The position numbers and the translations under genes are program-made. Under the pieces are notes generated by a model. It was not told the origin of the DNA, did no database searches, and saw nothing but the letters and a program-made list of their open reading frames with translations. A stretch of 54,074 bases of DNA from Gemmatimonadaceae bacterium (lineage in GTDB: Bacteria; Gemmatimonadota; Gemmatimonadetes; Gemmatimonadales; Gemmatimonadaceae): positions 1-54,074 of the forward strand of contig DASYSS010000071.1 in assembly GCA_036003045.1 (NCBI GenBank), in the 5' to 3' direction. The stretch's first letter is position 1. Each line of letters starts with the position of its first letter. This document shows positions 15,836-23,908 of this stretch, one piece after another.

Positions 15836-16894
15836 ATGGCGATCGACTTCGCCGGCGACGCGCGCGGCGTCCAGTTGCAACTCCTAATCGAGCGCGCCAA
15901 GTACGAACGCTGGCTCGCGTCCGAAGTGCGCGCGCTGATTGAGCGCGAATTCAGGAAGGTCGTCGACACGATCCTCTCGCCCTCGTTCCGGTCGCTCAGC
16001 CAGTTCGAGCAGGCGCGGAAGTTGGACCTGTTCCGCGATCTCGACCGACAGATGCGCTCGATGTACGGCGACGTCTCCAACATCGCAACGCGCGAGCTGG
16101 CGAAGTATTCCGACGCCGAGCAACTCATCGCCCGCGAGGAGGTGATGTCCGGCGTGCCCGACGCGCTCAGCGTCCGGTTCGGCGCGTTCCTGCCGAAGAC
16201 GACCCTTCGCGCGATCGCCGAACTGCCGATCCAAGGTCTGACGCTCGGAGACTGGTTCACGGCGCAAGCCAACTCGATGTCGCTCAACGTGCGGCGGATC
16301 ATCCAGAACGGCCTCGTCGAAGGCAAAGGGATGGCGGAGATCTCCCGCCGGATTGTCGCCGACACGCGAACGCTGGAGCCCGTGCTCTCGCGGCGCGCGG
16401 TCAACGAGGCGCGGATCATCACGCGCACCGCGACGACCGCCGTCCACAACGCCGCGGCGTTCGAGAGCTATCAGTCGTTGCCGCCGGGCGTGAGCAACTC
16501 GTACCGCTACGTCGCCGTGCTCGACAACCGGACGTCGGAGATTTGCCGCGAGTTGGACGGGAACGTCTACCGCTACGACGACCCGAACCGCGTCCTGCCG
16601 CCGCAGCACCTGAACTGCCGCTCGACGACGCTGCCGATCCTCCGCGGCGGCGAGGCGACGGTGACAGAACAGCGCGATCAGCCGCTCACGCTCCGGTCGT
16701 ACGCGAGTTGGCTCAACGGCCAGAGCAGGAGCGCGCAGGACGATCTCCTCGGCGTCCGCGCGTCCGCCGTGCGGAACGGATCGATGTCCCTCGCCGATGC
16801 GATCAGTTCGGATACGAGGACGCTCACGCTCGCGCAATTCGTCAAACGCGTCGGGCTCACGCCGGCGCGCGCCACCACTGGAATTAGCCTATGA
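15836..16894 (+). CDS. MuF / SPP1 gp7-like minor head protein
   Basis: A 352-residue protein that starts one base after the portal stop. The motif ARIITRTATTAVHNAA followed by YVAVLDNRTSEICRELDG and PPQHLNCRSTTLPI is the hallmark of the Mu protein F/SPP1 gp7 domain. These proteins associate with the portal and are packaged in the head. No C-terminal toxin domain is seen after the core; only a short helical tail follows. Confidence 0.9.
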   Translation: MAIDFAGDARGVQLQLLIERAKYERWLASEVRALIEREFRKVVDTILSPSFRSLSQFEQARKLDLFRDLDRQMRSMYGDVSNIATRELAKYSDAEQLIAREEVMSGVPDALSVRFGAFLPKTTLRAIAELPIQGLTLGDWFTAQANSMSLNVRRIIQNGLVEGKGMAEISRRIVADTRTLEPVLSRRAVNEARIITRTATTAVHNAAAFESYQSLPPGVSNSYRYVAVLDNRTSEICRELDGNVYRYDDPNRVLPPQHLNCRSTTLPILRGGEATVTEQRDQPLTLRSYASWLNGQSRSAQDDLLGVRASAVRNGSMSLADAISSDTRTLTLAQFVKRVGLTPARATTGISL

Positions 16895-17235
16895 ACGATC
16901 GGGAAACCGTCTCCCCGGCGCTCCGCGCAGATGAGTGGCGCGAAATCGAACCCGATCTGCCTACGTTTGGCCCGGCGCATCGAGAGGCGATGCGCGCGCT
17001 CGCGAATTCACTCCATGAGGCCAACGGCGGGCTGCTCGCCAAAATGATCGCGCTCGCCAACGCCGCCCTGCCGGTCGATGATCCGCGGAAGTTCACTCAC
17101 GTTACCGTGGACGTGCTTCGACAGATGCCGGCATTTCTCCGCGGCGCCGGAATGGGTGCGGACCCGGACGGCGCTGGCCGGTTCATCTCCAACCTCGCCG
17201 ACGTGATCGAGTCGTATCTCCCGCCCCGCCCGTAG
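16891..17235 (+). CDS. Hypothetical protein in head module (114 aa)
   Basis: An ATGA start in the MuF-like stop. The product is mainly helical (FGPAHREAMRALANSLHEANGGLLAKMI, then DVLRQMPAFLRGAGMG). It is not recognised. Its position between the MuF-like protein and the scaffold suggests a minor head or assembly role, by inference only. Confidence 0.75.
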   Translation: MNDRETVSPALRADEWREIEPDLPTFGPAHREAMRALANSLHEANGGLLAKMIALANAALPVDDPRKFTHVTVDVLRQMPAFLRGAGMGADPDGAGRFISNLADVIESYLPPRP

Positions 17236-17265
17236 TTCCCTTCCCTCACCACCAGGATGCCGCCG

Positions 17266-17943
17266 ATGCCGCTCAAATTCTTCGCCAAGAAAGAGGAAAT
17301 CCCCGAGGCACAACGCGAGACCGCGATCGAACTGAAAGACGGCCGGTTCACCGTCGAAGAGCCGGTTGACACGACAACACTCGAATCGACGCTCGCGAAA
17401 GAGCGCGCCGACCGAAAAGAGGAGGAGAAGGCGCGCAAAGCCGCCGAGAAAGAGCGCGACGAGTTGAAGCGCACGCAGGCCGCGCGCGAGAAAGGGATCA
17501 GCGACGAGGAGCTGCAGCGGATTCGCGACGACGAGGCGAAGGCGCGAAAGCCGATCGAGGACGAGCGCGACCGTCTGCGGAAGGAGAACGACCAACTCAA
17601 GCGCACCGACAAGGTCCGGACGCTGGCGCTGGCGAAAGGCATCATGCCCGACCGGATCGAGGACGCCATGCTGCTGCTCGACACGCGCACGGAACTGACC
17701 GACGCTGGCGCGGTCGCGGTGAAGGACAAGGCCGGGAAGATCACCGCCGAGACGCTCGACGACTTCCTCGGCAAGACGTTCAAGGCCGAGAAGCCGTGGC
17801 TCTACAAGGGATCTGGCGCGAGCGGGTCCGGCGCGACGGGTTCGACTGCGGAAGAGGAGGAAGAGGGCGAGATCGAACTCGTTCCGGCCGCCGCGAAGGC
17901 GACGGACATCTCGCGGCGCGAGCGCATCGCGAGCAATTTCTGA
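17266..17943 (+). CDS. Capsid scaffolding protein
   Basis: A 225-residue acidic and lysine-rich coiled coil (roughly residues 40-110). It is followed by a helical segment LALAKGIMPDRIEDAMLLLDTR and a C-terminal tail ending in basic RRERI, a layout typical of phage scaffolds. It lies before the decoration and major capsid genes. I prefer the ATG at 17266 because AGGA lies eight bases upstream; the ATG at 17257 has the same AGGA immediately against it. Confidence 0.8.
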   Translation: MPLKFFAKKEEIPEAQRETAIELKDGRFTVEEPVDTTTLESTLAKERADRKEEEKARKAAEKERDELKRTQAAREKGISDEELQRIRDDEAKARKPIEDERDRLRKENDQLKRTDKVRTLALAKGIMPDRIEDAMLLLDTRTELTDAGAVAVKDKAGKITAETLDDFLGKTFKAEKPWLYKGSGASGSGATGSTAEEEEEGEIELVPAAAKATDISRRERIASNF

Positions 17944-17965
17944 TGTGCGTTCGGTCGCTGTCATC

Positions 17966-17994
17966 TTGACAGGACGCGGCGGCAGACGTACTCT
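17966..17994 (+). promoter_or_regulatory. Predicted sigma-70-type promoter before the capsid genes
   Basis: TTGACA (17966-17971) is a perfect -35 box, followed at 17-base spacing by TACTCT (17989-17994), a weak -10. The -35 box overlaps a small palindrome TGTCA-N3-TGACA (17959-17971) that could be an operator. It lies in the 251-base gap after the scaffold gene. Transcription would run through the hairpin repeats and the terminator below. Confidence 0.5.
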
Positions 17995-18011
17995 TGCGTT
18001 GTGAGCCGGTA

Positions 18012-18097
18012 GGCGCGATGCCGAATCGGCGTAGAAAATAGCACCAACGGCGAGCGCGGGCGCGATGCCCTCGCTTGATCGGCCCAGGCGCGATGCC
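18012..18097 (+). repeat. Three copies of GGCGCGATGCC forming small hairpins in a leader
   Basis: The 11-mer GGCGCGATGCC occurs at 18012-18022, 18059-18069 and 18087-18097. Each can fold as GGC-GCGAT-GCC with the same pentaloop, and flanking bases extend the stems (GCCG..CGGC for the first; GCGA..TCGC and GGGC..GCCC for the second). They lie between the promoter and the terminator-like structure. A role as RNA protein-binding sites is possible; the sequence alone does not show it. Confidence 0.6.
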
Positions 18098-18163
18098 GGG
18101 GTGATGCGGATCGATGATGCTGTCCCTCGCGGACAGGTCTCGACTGCGTCACCCCGGCTTTTT
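18095..18163 (+). terminator. Branched intrinsic terminator or attenuator before the decoration gene
   Basis: GCCGGGGTGA (18095-18104) pairs perfectly with TCACCCCGGC (18149-18158), followed by TTTTT. Within the long loop a second hairpin, CTGTCC-N5-GGACAG (18120-18136), forms. The T-tract continues as CGTTTT. It lies 32 bases before the decoration gene, so it either ends upstream transcripts or attenuates the capsid transcript. Confidence 0.75.
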
Positions 18164-18194
18164 CGTTTTCACGCTCTTCTGAGGACAGCAGCCA

Positions 18195-18596
18195 ATGGCT
18201 CTCGTCACTCGCGATGCGAACGCCAGCGTCGACGCATCGTCGGCGATGTTCGCCCCCCAAATCACGGGGAACATCTACGCCGGTGAAGCGCTGTCCGCCT
18301 GCGCGGCGTGCTACATCAAGGCGTCGGACGGCAAGGTGTACCAGTCGAACGGCACCGCGGCGACGGAACCCGCGACGTTCTTCGGCTTCACGCCGGAACA
18401 GCGCAACATCGGCGAGCCGGTGACGCTGCTCGGCCTCGGCCTCCGGATGCGCTACGGCACCGGCCTCACGATCGGCGCGAAGCTCTTCATCGCGGCCACG
18501 GCGGGCCTGCTCGACACCGCGGCCACGACGGGCGGCCTGACGGCGGTGGCCCGCGTGATCACCGCGACGGACATCCAAGTCATCGCGCAGTTCTAA
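18195..18596 (+). CDS. Capsid decoration protein
   Basis: A 133-residue protein, directly upstream of the major capsid gene. Its beta-rich sequence (GNIYAGEALSACAACYIKASDGKVYQSNGTA, then FFGFT and GTGLTIGAKLFIAATAGLLDTAAT) matches the DUF2190-like/head decoration proteins with a repeating small-residue barrel pattern. It would bind the outside of the capsid as a cement protein. A GAGGA motif lies 12 bases upstream of the ATG. Confidence 0.78.
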   Translation: MALVTRDANASVDASSAMFAPQITGNIYAGEALSACAACYIKASDGKVYQSNGTAATEPATFFGFTPEQRNIGEPVTLLGLGLRMRYGTGLTIGAKLFIAATAGLLDTAATTGGLTAVARVITATDIQVIAQF

Positions 18597-18613
18597 CCGG
18601 AGCGACCTGACTC

Positions 18614-19681
18614 ATGGCACAGAAAACAGGCACCTTCGACATTGGGTCACTGCTCGCGGTTCGCAATCTGTCCGCGGTCAAGTTCGGCCTGTCGACGGTC
18701 GAGCAAGTGCTCGCGGCCGACAACGAGAAGTACAACCTCCAGGTCCAGCAGGCGCTCACCGATCTCTGCGACACGTCGGACGATCGCCAGCGCGTCGCCG
18801 GGAACTCGATCGGCGGCGACATGCAGGAAGCGAGCGAGTACTCGCGCATCCCGACGCAGCGCGACATTCCCTCGTACCTGATCGGCTTCCCGCTCCGCAA
18901 GTACCAGTTCGCGATCGGCTGGACGCGGGAGTGGGAGAAGAAAAAGACGCCGGCCGATTTCGCCATCTCGCAGCAGGCCGCGCAGGGCGCGAACCTCCGT
19001 CGCATGCGGTATGAGATGCAGAAGGCGATCTACACGCCGACGAACACGTCCTTCGTCGATTTCCTCCGCGACAAGGCAACGCTCGCGGTCAAGGCGTTCA
19101 TCAACGCCGACTCGACGGCCATCCCGAACGGGCCGAACGGCGAAGTGTTCGACGGGACGACGCACACGCACTACACGGGATCTGCGACGCTCACCGTCGC
19201 GGCCGCGCAGGCGCTCATCACCAACGTCGTCGAGCACGGGTTCGGCGGACGTCTCCGGATCCACATCAATCAGGCCGACGTCGCCGCGTGGAGCGGCCTG
19301 ACGGGCTTCGTGCCGCTCCAGGTGCCGTACGTGCAGATCAATCAGGCGGCGAACCAGGTCGCCGAGCCGCGGTTGGACATCACGCGCCTCGACAATCGGT
19401 TCATCGGCTATTTCAACGCCGCCGAAGTCTGGTCGAAGCCATGGGCGCCGGCAAACTACGCGTTCGCGACGGACGTCTCCTCGCCCGCCAAGCCGCTGCT
19501 GCGGCGCACGGACGACCTCGACCCGCAGGCCGGTCTCCACGTCGAGGCCGAGCTCGAGACGTTCCCGCTCCGCGCGCAGTATCAGGAAAACAAGTTCGGC
19601 TTCGGCGTGTGGAACCGGCTGAACGGCGCGGTCCTGCAGTTCAACAACGCCAGCTACTCGGCGCCGACGCTCACCTTCTAA
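18614..19681 (+). CDS. Major capsid protein
   Basis: A 355-residue protein following scaffold and decoration genes, the normal place for the shell protein. It contains RIPTQRDIPSYLIGFPLRKYQFAIGWTREW, a surface-type extended region, and a long C-terminal beta-rich part with VEAELETFPLRAQYQENKFGFGVWNR. I recognise this as an HK97-fold capsid of the type with no N-terminal delta domain, consistent with a separate scaffold. GGAG lies upstream of the ATG. Confidence 0.85.
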   Translation: MAQKTGTFDIGSLLAVRNLSAVKFGLSTVEQVLAADNEKYNLQVQQALTDLCDTSDDRQRVAGNSIGGDMQEASEYSRIPTQRDIPSYLIGFPLRKYQFAIGWTREWEKKKTPADFAISQQAAQGANLRRMRYEMQKAIYTPTNTSFVDFLRDKATLAVKAFINADSTAIPNGPNGEVFDGTTHTHYTGSATLTVAAAQALITNVVEHGFGGRLRIHINQADVAAWSGLTGFVPLQVPYVQINQAANQVAEPRLDITRLDNRFIGYFNAAEVWSKPWAPANYAFATDVSSPAKPLLRRTDDLDPQAGLHVEAELETFPLRAQYQENKFGFGVWNRLNGAVLQFNNASYSAPTLTF

Positions 19682-19711
19682 CCGGGCGCTGATCGCTCTC
19701 TCGAGGTTCTC

Positions 19712-19933
19712 ATGGCAGAAGCACTCCGGCCCGGCGGCCTGTACTACATCGGCGACACCGCCGTCGACGCGAATGGCGTCGAGATCAAGGACGCGCCGAA
19801 AAAGGACAAGGACACGGACCCCAGCGAGCAGCCGGGTGCCGTTGGTGGACCGTCGGTCGATCCGATGGAGCGGCTGGCCGACATCCTCCAGGGGAGAACG
19901 GCTGCGAAGAAGCCCGCGGCCGACAAGCCGTAG
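19712..19933 (+). CDS. Small hypothetical head-module protein (73 aa)
   Basis: GAGG lies upstream of the ATG. The N-terminus (LRPGGLYYIGDTAVDANGVEI) forms a short beta segment, and the rest is a Lys/Asp/Pro-rich tail. Proteins of this kind often lie after the major capsid and are annotated as head fibre or unknown. It is the last gene before a strong terminator. Confidence 0.68.
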   Translation: MAEALRPGGLYYIGDTAVDANGVEIKDAPKKDKDTDPSEQPGAVGGPSVDPMERLADILQGRTAAKKPAADKP

Positions 19934-19953
19934 CGAACTCGCGGGGGCGCGAG

Positions 19954-19994
19954 ACGGGGCGGCGCGGAGGTTCGTCGCCGCCCCGTTGTTTTTT
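19954..19994 (+). terminator. Strong intrinsic terminator after the head genes
   Basis: ACGGGGCGGCG (19954-19964) pairs perfectly with CGCCGCCCCGT (19976-19986) around an 11-base loop, followed by TGTTTTTT. It separates the head operon from the connector and tail genes, which start at 20028 after a GAGGAGG ribosome binding site. No obvious new promoter is visible in between. Confidence 0.88.
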
Positions 19995-20027
19995 GGGGGG
20001 ATTTCACCAGTCGCCGAGGAGGCATAG

Positions 20028-20588
20028 ATGGATTTGATTGCCACCGTCGGCGATCCGGCGGCCAATACCTACGCGCTGATCCCGGACGCCGACGCGTTAG
20101 CCGAGACGCGCATCGGTGCCGCGGCGGCGGCATGGTTCGCCGCGAGCGACGACGACGGGAAATCCCGCGCGCTCATCACGGCGACGCGCGACATCGATTC
20201 CCTCGCCTCGGGCCCAGCGCTCAAGAGCGAGGTCGACTTCAAGGGCGCGCGCGAGACCGACACACAATCGTTGGAATTCCCGCGCGACTATCTCCCCGGT
20301 GTCCTGCCGCCGACGCTCGTCGCGGCGACGATCGAGCTGGCGATCGTCTACTATGCTGACCCGACGGGGGCCGCCCTCGAGCCGGTGCAATCCGGCATCA
20401 CGAACGTTAAGGCCGGCGACGTCTCAGTCACGTGGGACCCGCTCGCGCCGGCTTCCATCAACGGCACGATCTGGGCGCTCCAGCGATTGCCGGGCATCGT
20501 CCAACGGCTCCTCGGCCCGCTCCTCATCGTGCGCATCCTCACGAACGTTGGGTGGGGCTTCGGCGGCGAAGCGCGGCGGAGCTCGTAA
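20028..20588 (+). CDS. Head-tail connector (adaptor) protein
   Basis: A 186-residue protein preceded by GAGGAGG. YALIPDADAL.., a helix with AAAAAWFAAS, LITATRDIDSL, QSLEFPRDY, LPPTLVAATIELAIVYY match the adaptor-type connectors (gp6-like, sometimes annotated DnaT-like) that bind below the portal. Position, directly before the neck and tail completion genes, agrees. It ends one base before the next ATG. Confidence 0.75.
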   Translation: MDLIATVGDPAANTYALIPDADALAETRIGAAAAAWFAASDDDGKSRALITATRDIDSLASGPALKSEVDFKGARETDTQSLEFPRDYLPGVLPPTLVAATIELAIVYYADPTGAALEPVQSGITNVKAGDVSVTWDPLAPASINGTIWALQRLPGIVQRLLGPLLIVRILTNVGWGFGGEARRSS

Positions 20589-20589
20589 C

Positions 20590-20964
20590 ATGGGGACCTA
20601 CGCGGCGCTTATCCGGAAGGCGGTTCGAAGCATTCCCGCCGAACTGCGCACCGACGTCACGTTCGAGCGGCGGACGCAGGGCGCGTCCGATCCGACGACG
20701 GGCCTGCCAGGCGCGCCGGTCATCACGACGATCACTGGTGTCGGCATTGGCTCCGCGGGCGACGTCGACGAATACCTCGCGCTCGGCCTCGTGCAATCGT
20801 CGGCGCGCACCATCGAATTCATCCCCGACGCCGGTCAGGCCGAGACGCTGCCGCTCGAGGGCGACACGATCACATGGGCCGGCGCCGCCTACACCGTCAA
20901 GGCCGCGTATCCGACGCAGCCGGGCGGCGCGACGCTCGCCGCGCGCGTGGTGCTGTCGCGATGA
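20590..20964 (+). CDS. Putative head-tail joining (stopper-like) protein
   Basis: A 124-residue protein. DVTFERRTQGASDPTTGLPG, VIEF-type strand IEFIPDAGQAETLPLEGDTITWAGAAYTVKA and a final VVLSR form the small beta-barrel pattern of stopper-type neck proteins. It lies between the adaptor and the tail completion protein. Identification rests on position and general pattern. Confidence 0.68.
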   Translation: MGTYAALIRKAVRSIPAELRTDVTFERRTQGASDPTTGLPGAPVITTITGVGIGSAGDVDEYLALGLVQSSARTIEFIPDAGQAETLPLEGDTITWAGAAYTVKAAYPTQPGGATLAARVVLSR

Positions 20965-21335
20965 CGGGCTTCGCGGACGCGATCCGGTCGTTCGGGCTCA
21001 AGGTGAAAGCCCAGAGCGAGAACGTCGTCGCTGGGTCGGCCATTGAAGTGCTCCGCTCAATCAAGACGGGCTCGGAGCTCACCGGCGCGCCCGGCCAGCC
21101 CGTCGACACGGCCCGGCTCCTCAACTCGTGGCAGCTCGAGCAACTCTCGCGGCTGTTGTGGAGCGTCTCGACGAACGTCGAATACGCGCCGCCGATCGAA
21201 GAGGGCGTCGGCCGATTCGGACCGCTGACGCTGCGCAGCCAGGTCGGCGGCTTTCATTCCGTCGCGTCAACGCGCGCGAACTTCGATCGGATCGTCGCGT
21301 ACGTCACGCCACGTGTGCAGGGCGGGACGCCGTGA
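20961..21335 (+). CDS. Putative tail completion / neck protein (HK97 gp10-like)
   Basis: A 124-residue protein, ATGA start. FADAIRSFGLKVKAQSENVVAGSAIEVLRSIKTGSE followed by DTARLLNSWQL, VEYAPPIEEGVGRF are the helix then TGxLRxSW and YAxxxExG pattern of gp10-like neck proteins. It acts at the head-tail joint. Neighbours on both sides are connector genes. Confidence 0.75.
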   Translation: MTGFADAIRSFGLKVKAQSENVVAGSAIEVLRSIKTGSELTGAPGQPVDTARLLNSWQLEQLSRLLWSVSTNVEYAPPIEEGVGRFGPLTLRSQVGGFHSVASTRANFDRIVAYVTPRVQGGTP

Positions 21336-21982
21336 TTCACAATCACCTCGCCATGCAGCTCGCCATGCGCGCGCGTCTCATGACGCTCGTCGTGTCGACG
21401 ACTGGCTCAGCAACCCTCGCGGCCACGCTCACGGGCTACGCGCGCTCGACGGGGTCGTTCGTCACCGACGGACTGGCGCCGGGCATGGAGCTCACGCCCT
21501 CGGGATTCTCGTCGAACCCCGTGGGCACGATCAGCGACATGACCGCACTCGCGGTCTCGGTCTCCGGCACGCGTTCGGCGCAGGCCGCCGCGGCAGGGCG
21601 TTCGCTCGTCGTCGGCCTCCCATCGCTTCGCGCGTGGGAGAACGAGACGGTCGAGCCGATTCAGGGCCAGCCGTACGTCGAGGAGCAATACGTCCCCGGG
21701 CCTGCGGCTGTGCAGGAACTCGGGCCGGGCGCGCGGAGCGAAGCGCGCCCGATGTACTGCCCGCGGATCTTCGTCAAGTCGAACACGGCGATCGCGGCCG
21801 ATGGCCGATACGCCGACGCAATTCTGGCGCTCTTCCCGCCTGGCCTCACCCTGACCGCAGCGGACGGCTCGCTCCTCTGCGTCATGTCCAGCCCCGCGCC
21901 GTACCGCGGCCAGCGTTTGCCTGGCGTCGCCGTCGGCTGGTCGTGCATCCCAATCACGATCCCGTTCTACACTCTCAACTGA
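21332..21982 (+). CDS. Putative tail terminator-like protein
   Basis: A 216-residue protein; GTG start overlaps the previous stop. Residues 35-90 form a serine/threonine-rich beta insertion (TGYARSTGSFVTDGLAPGMELTPSGF), followed by NETVEPIQGQPYVEEQYVPGP and ending in VAVGWSCIPITIPFYTLN. Position between the neck protein and the tail tube is where the tail terminator lies, and the overall end strands agree. The internal insertion is unusual for the family. Confidence 0.62.
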   Translation: MIHNHLAMQLAMRARLMTLVVSTTGSATLAATLTGYARSTGSFVTDGLAPGMELTPSGFSSNPVGTISDMTALAVSVSGTRSAQAAAAGRSLVVGLPSLRAWENETVEPIQGQPYVEEQYVPGPAAVQELGPGARSEARPMYCPRIFVKSNTAIAADGRYADAILALFPPGLTLTAADGSLLCVMSSPAPYRGQRLPGVAVGWSCIPITIPFYTLN

Positions 21983-21992
21983 GCCTCCTCCT

Positions 21993-22904
21993 ATGGCACT
22001 CGAAGTCGGCACGCATGTCCTAGCGCGCTACATCCCGGAAGTGACGTGGGGGACGACGCCCGCCACGCCAACGATGCAGGCGCTGCGCGTGACGTCGGTG
22101 ACGCCGAAATACTCGCGCACCACGGTCCAGTCGAAGGAACTCACGACCGCCGGTGAAATTCAGGACTATATCCGGACGAAAGAGGGCGGCGGCCTCGCGT
22201 TCAATTTCGAGATGTCGTACGGCAACCTCGACGACATCCTCTCCGGGCTGTGGGGCGCCGCCTGGGCGACGAACGTGCTCAAGGTGGGCAATACGCGGGA
22301 GTCGATGTCGTTCGAGCTCGGGTTCTCGGGCATCAACCAGTTCGCGCTCTACAAGGGCGCGATGTGGAAGACGCTCGCGTTGAGCGTCGTGAAGGGCCAA
22401 GTCGTGAGCGGGTCGGCTGAATTCGTCTCGCAACCGTGCGTCTGGTCAGCGACGACCGCCGCAACGTCAGTCACGGCGGTCGAGACCAACGGCATCATGG
22501 ACCCGATCGCCGGCTTCCAGTCGATGGCGGTCGCGTCCGTCGCGGTCGACGGTCCGCAGGAGTGGACGCTCTCGGTCACGCGAAACCTGATCGAGTTCGA
22601 TCAGCTCGGGAGTTTGCAGTTGGCCGACCTGCAGCTCGGTCAGTTCGTCGCCACGGGAACCATCAAACAGTACTTCAAGGATCGGACGAACATCGACCTC
22701 GCCGCGGCCTATTCCGACAACGCGGTCGCCGTCTCGATCGGCGGTGCGTCGACGCTCAAGTACGACTTCCTCTTCAACAAGACGAAGCTCACGCTGTCGA
22801 ACATCGCGAACCTGGTCGTCAACGGAGCCGCCGTGGTCGAGTTGGCGTACGAGTGCAAGACCGACCCGACGAATTCGACCGCGCAAGTCACCAGGCATCC
22901 GTAA
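21993..22904 (+). CDS. Major tail (tube) protein
   Basis: A 303-residue protein. YIPEVTWGTTPATPTMQALRVTS at the N-terminus followed by TAGEIQDYIRTKEGGGLAFNFEMSYGNLDDILSGLWGAAW is characteristic of the tail tube family seen in many siphoviruses. The long middle part is beta-rich with conserved WTLSVTRNL and FVATGTIKQYFKD. It would form the tail tube. The gene follows the terminator-like gene and precedes the chaperones. Confidence 0.87.
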   Translation: MALEVGTHVLARYIPEVTWGTTPATPTMQALRVTSVTPKYSRTTVQSKELTTAGEIQDYIRTKEGGGLAFNFEMSYGNLDDILSGLWGAAWATNVLKVGNTRESMSFELGFSGINQFALYKGAMWKTLALSVVKGQVVSGSAEFVSQPCVWSATTAATSVTAVETNGIMDPIAGFQSMAVASVAVDGPQEWTLSVTRNLIEFDQLGSLQLADLQLGQFVATGTIKQYFKDRTNIDLAAAYSDNAVAVSIGGASTLKYDFLFNKTKLTLSNIANLVVNGAAVVELAYECKTDPTNSTAQVTRHP

Positions 22905-22917
22905 GTCGGAGGATTCG

Positions 22918-23113
22918 ATGGCGAAACGGAAGAAGCCGAAGCTCGGCACCGGGAAGCGATTCGCGTCGCTCAAGTCGTCGCTCGCCCAAGACGGGGGCGA
23001 CGAACCCCGACGCCCTGGCCGCGTACATCGGCCGCCAGAAGTTCGGCTCGGCCAGGTTCGCCAAGCTGTCCGCGCACAAGCGCGGCGGCGGCCGTCACAA
23101 CATGGGCATCTAG
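22918..23113 (+). CDS. Small basic protein gene carrying an apparent frameshift
   Basis: A strong GGAGGA site precedes the ATG. The reading frame begins MAKRKKPKLGTGKRFASLKS and then runs out of pattern. A second frame one base further on encodes TGATNPDALAAYIGRQKFG and FAKLSAHKR, ending at 23113. Known relatives join these two parts in one short protein. Skipping one C in the run 22985-22987 restores a 64-residue product. It may be a sequencing error, a mutation, or a programmed +1 shift near CCCAAG. Unshifted, the first frame would run to 23316. Confidence 0.65.
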
Positions 23114-23125
23114 GAGGATTTTCGC

Positions 23126-23281
23126 ATGGCGAAAGCGAGAAAGGGAGTCATTCCGGCAGCACTGCGCCCGTTCGTGAAAAAGAAGAAGGCGGGCGCGAAA
23201 TCGAAGGGCGGCAAGAAGCGCATGCCCGCGTCGCTGGCGCGGAAGCTCGGAAAGCCCGGGCTCGGGTCGACCGCGTACTAG
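23126..23281 (+). CDS. Small lysine-rich protein (51 aa)
   Basis: AGGAGGA lies just upstream of the ATG. The product is very basic, beginning MAKARKGVIPAALRPFVKK and containing KSKGGKKRMPASLARKLG, and ends GLGSTAY. It resembles its neighbour at 22918 in start and composition. Its location between tail tube and tail chaperones suggests an abundant late product, perhaps a nucleic-acid-binding or virion protein. No family is recognised. Confidence 0.7.
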   Translation: MAKARKGVIPAALRPFVKKKKAGAKSKGGKKRMPASLARKLGKPGLGSTAY

Positions 23282-23398
23282 CAGTCCCTCGTGTTCGGCG
23301 TTCGTTGATCCTCTAGCCGTGAGCGGCATCCCCGGCGAGCGAGGGCCAGCGTTGACGGGCGCCGAGCACTCCCCCTCAACTCGTGGAGCTGGCACGAA

Positions 23399-23908
23399 AT
23401 GACCAAGAAAGCGAAAAACGCCGTCGATCTCTCGGAGCTCGACACGTACGAACGCGGCGAAGAGCCGCAGCCCCTCGTCCTCATCGACCCGCGCGACGGC
23501 TCGCCCGTCGGCGGCAAAGAGGCGCCCGCGACGCTCTATGTCCTGAGCCTCGACGGCGAGACGATGGTCACGTGGAACGACGAACAGGCGAACAAGAACC
23601 TCAAGCGGACCACCTCGATGTCGAACGAGGAGGCGCGCGAATTTCTCATCGCCCGCTCGGCGCGCTGCCTGATGGCCCGTCCGTGGGTCAACGTCGAGTG
23701 GAAGGGCAAGCCCGTCCCGTTCAGTCTCACGAGCGCCAAGATGCTCATGACGCGCCTGCCGTGGGCGAAGAAGCAAGTCGATGCGCTGGCGAGTCGCGAG
23801 GCGGCGTTCCTGGGAAACTCATTGCCGCCCTCGTCGAGTTCGGACGACACCATTTCCGACTCGCCGAGCGGCCAGGAACCAGCGCTTCAACTGTCCGCGA
23901 ATGGCTAG
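23399..23908 (+). CDS. Tail assembly chaperone, short product (lambda G-like)
   Basis: A 169-residue protein. It has a beta-rich core (LYVLSLDGETMVTWNDEQANKNLKRTTSMSNEEAREFLIARSARCLMARPWV) and a serine-rich tail (SSSSDDTISDS). It lies directly upstream of the tape measure gene and contains the slippery sequence GGGAAAC at 23812-23818, as in lambda G/GT. Most ribosomes would finish this form. It assists folding of the tape measure protein and recruitment of tail tube. Confidence 0.85.
   Translation: MTKKAKNAVDLSELDTYERGEEPQPLVLIDPRDGSPVGGKEAPATLYVLSLDGETMVTWNDEQANKNLKRTTSMSNEEAREFLIARSARCLMARPWVNVEWKGKPVPFSLTSAKMLMTRLPWAKKQVDALASREAAFLGNSLPPSSSSDDTISDSPSGQEPALQLSANG

Noticed and set aside
18095..18163. 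Possible hammerhead or other self-cleaving ribozyme in the branched structure
   Set aside because: GATGATG is present near the centre, but the required CUGAUGA and GAAA core elements are not in the correct places.
23383..23811. Upstream part of the T-frame ORF as an independent gene start
   Set aside because: Its residues before the slippery site are low-pattern shadow; only the part after GGGAAAC resembles a chaperone extension.
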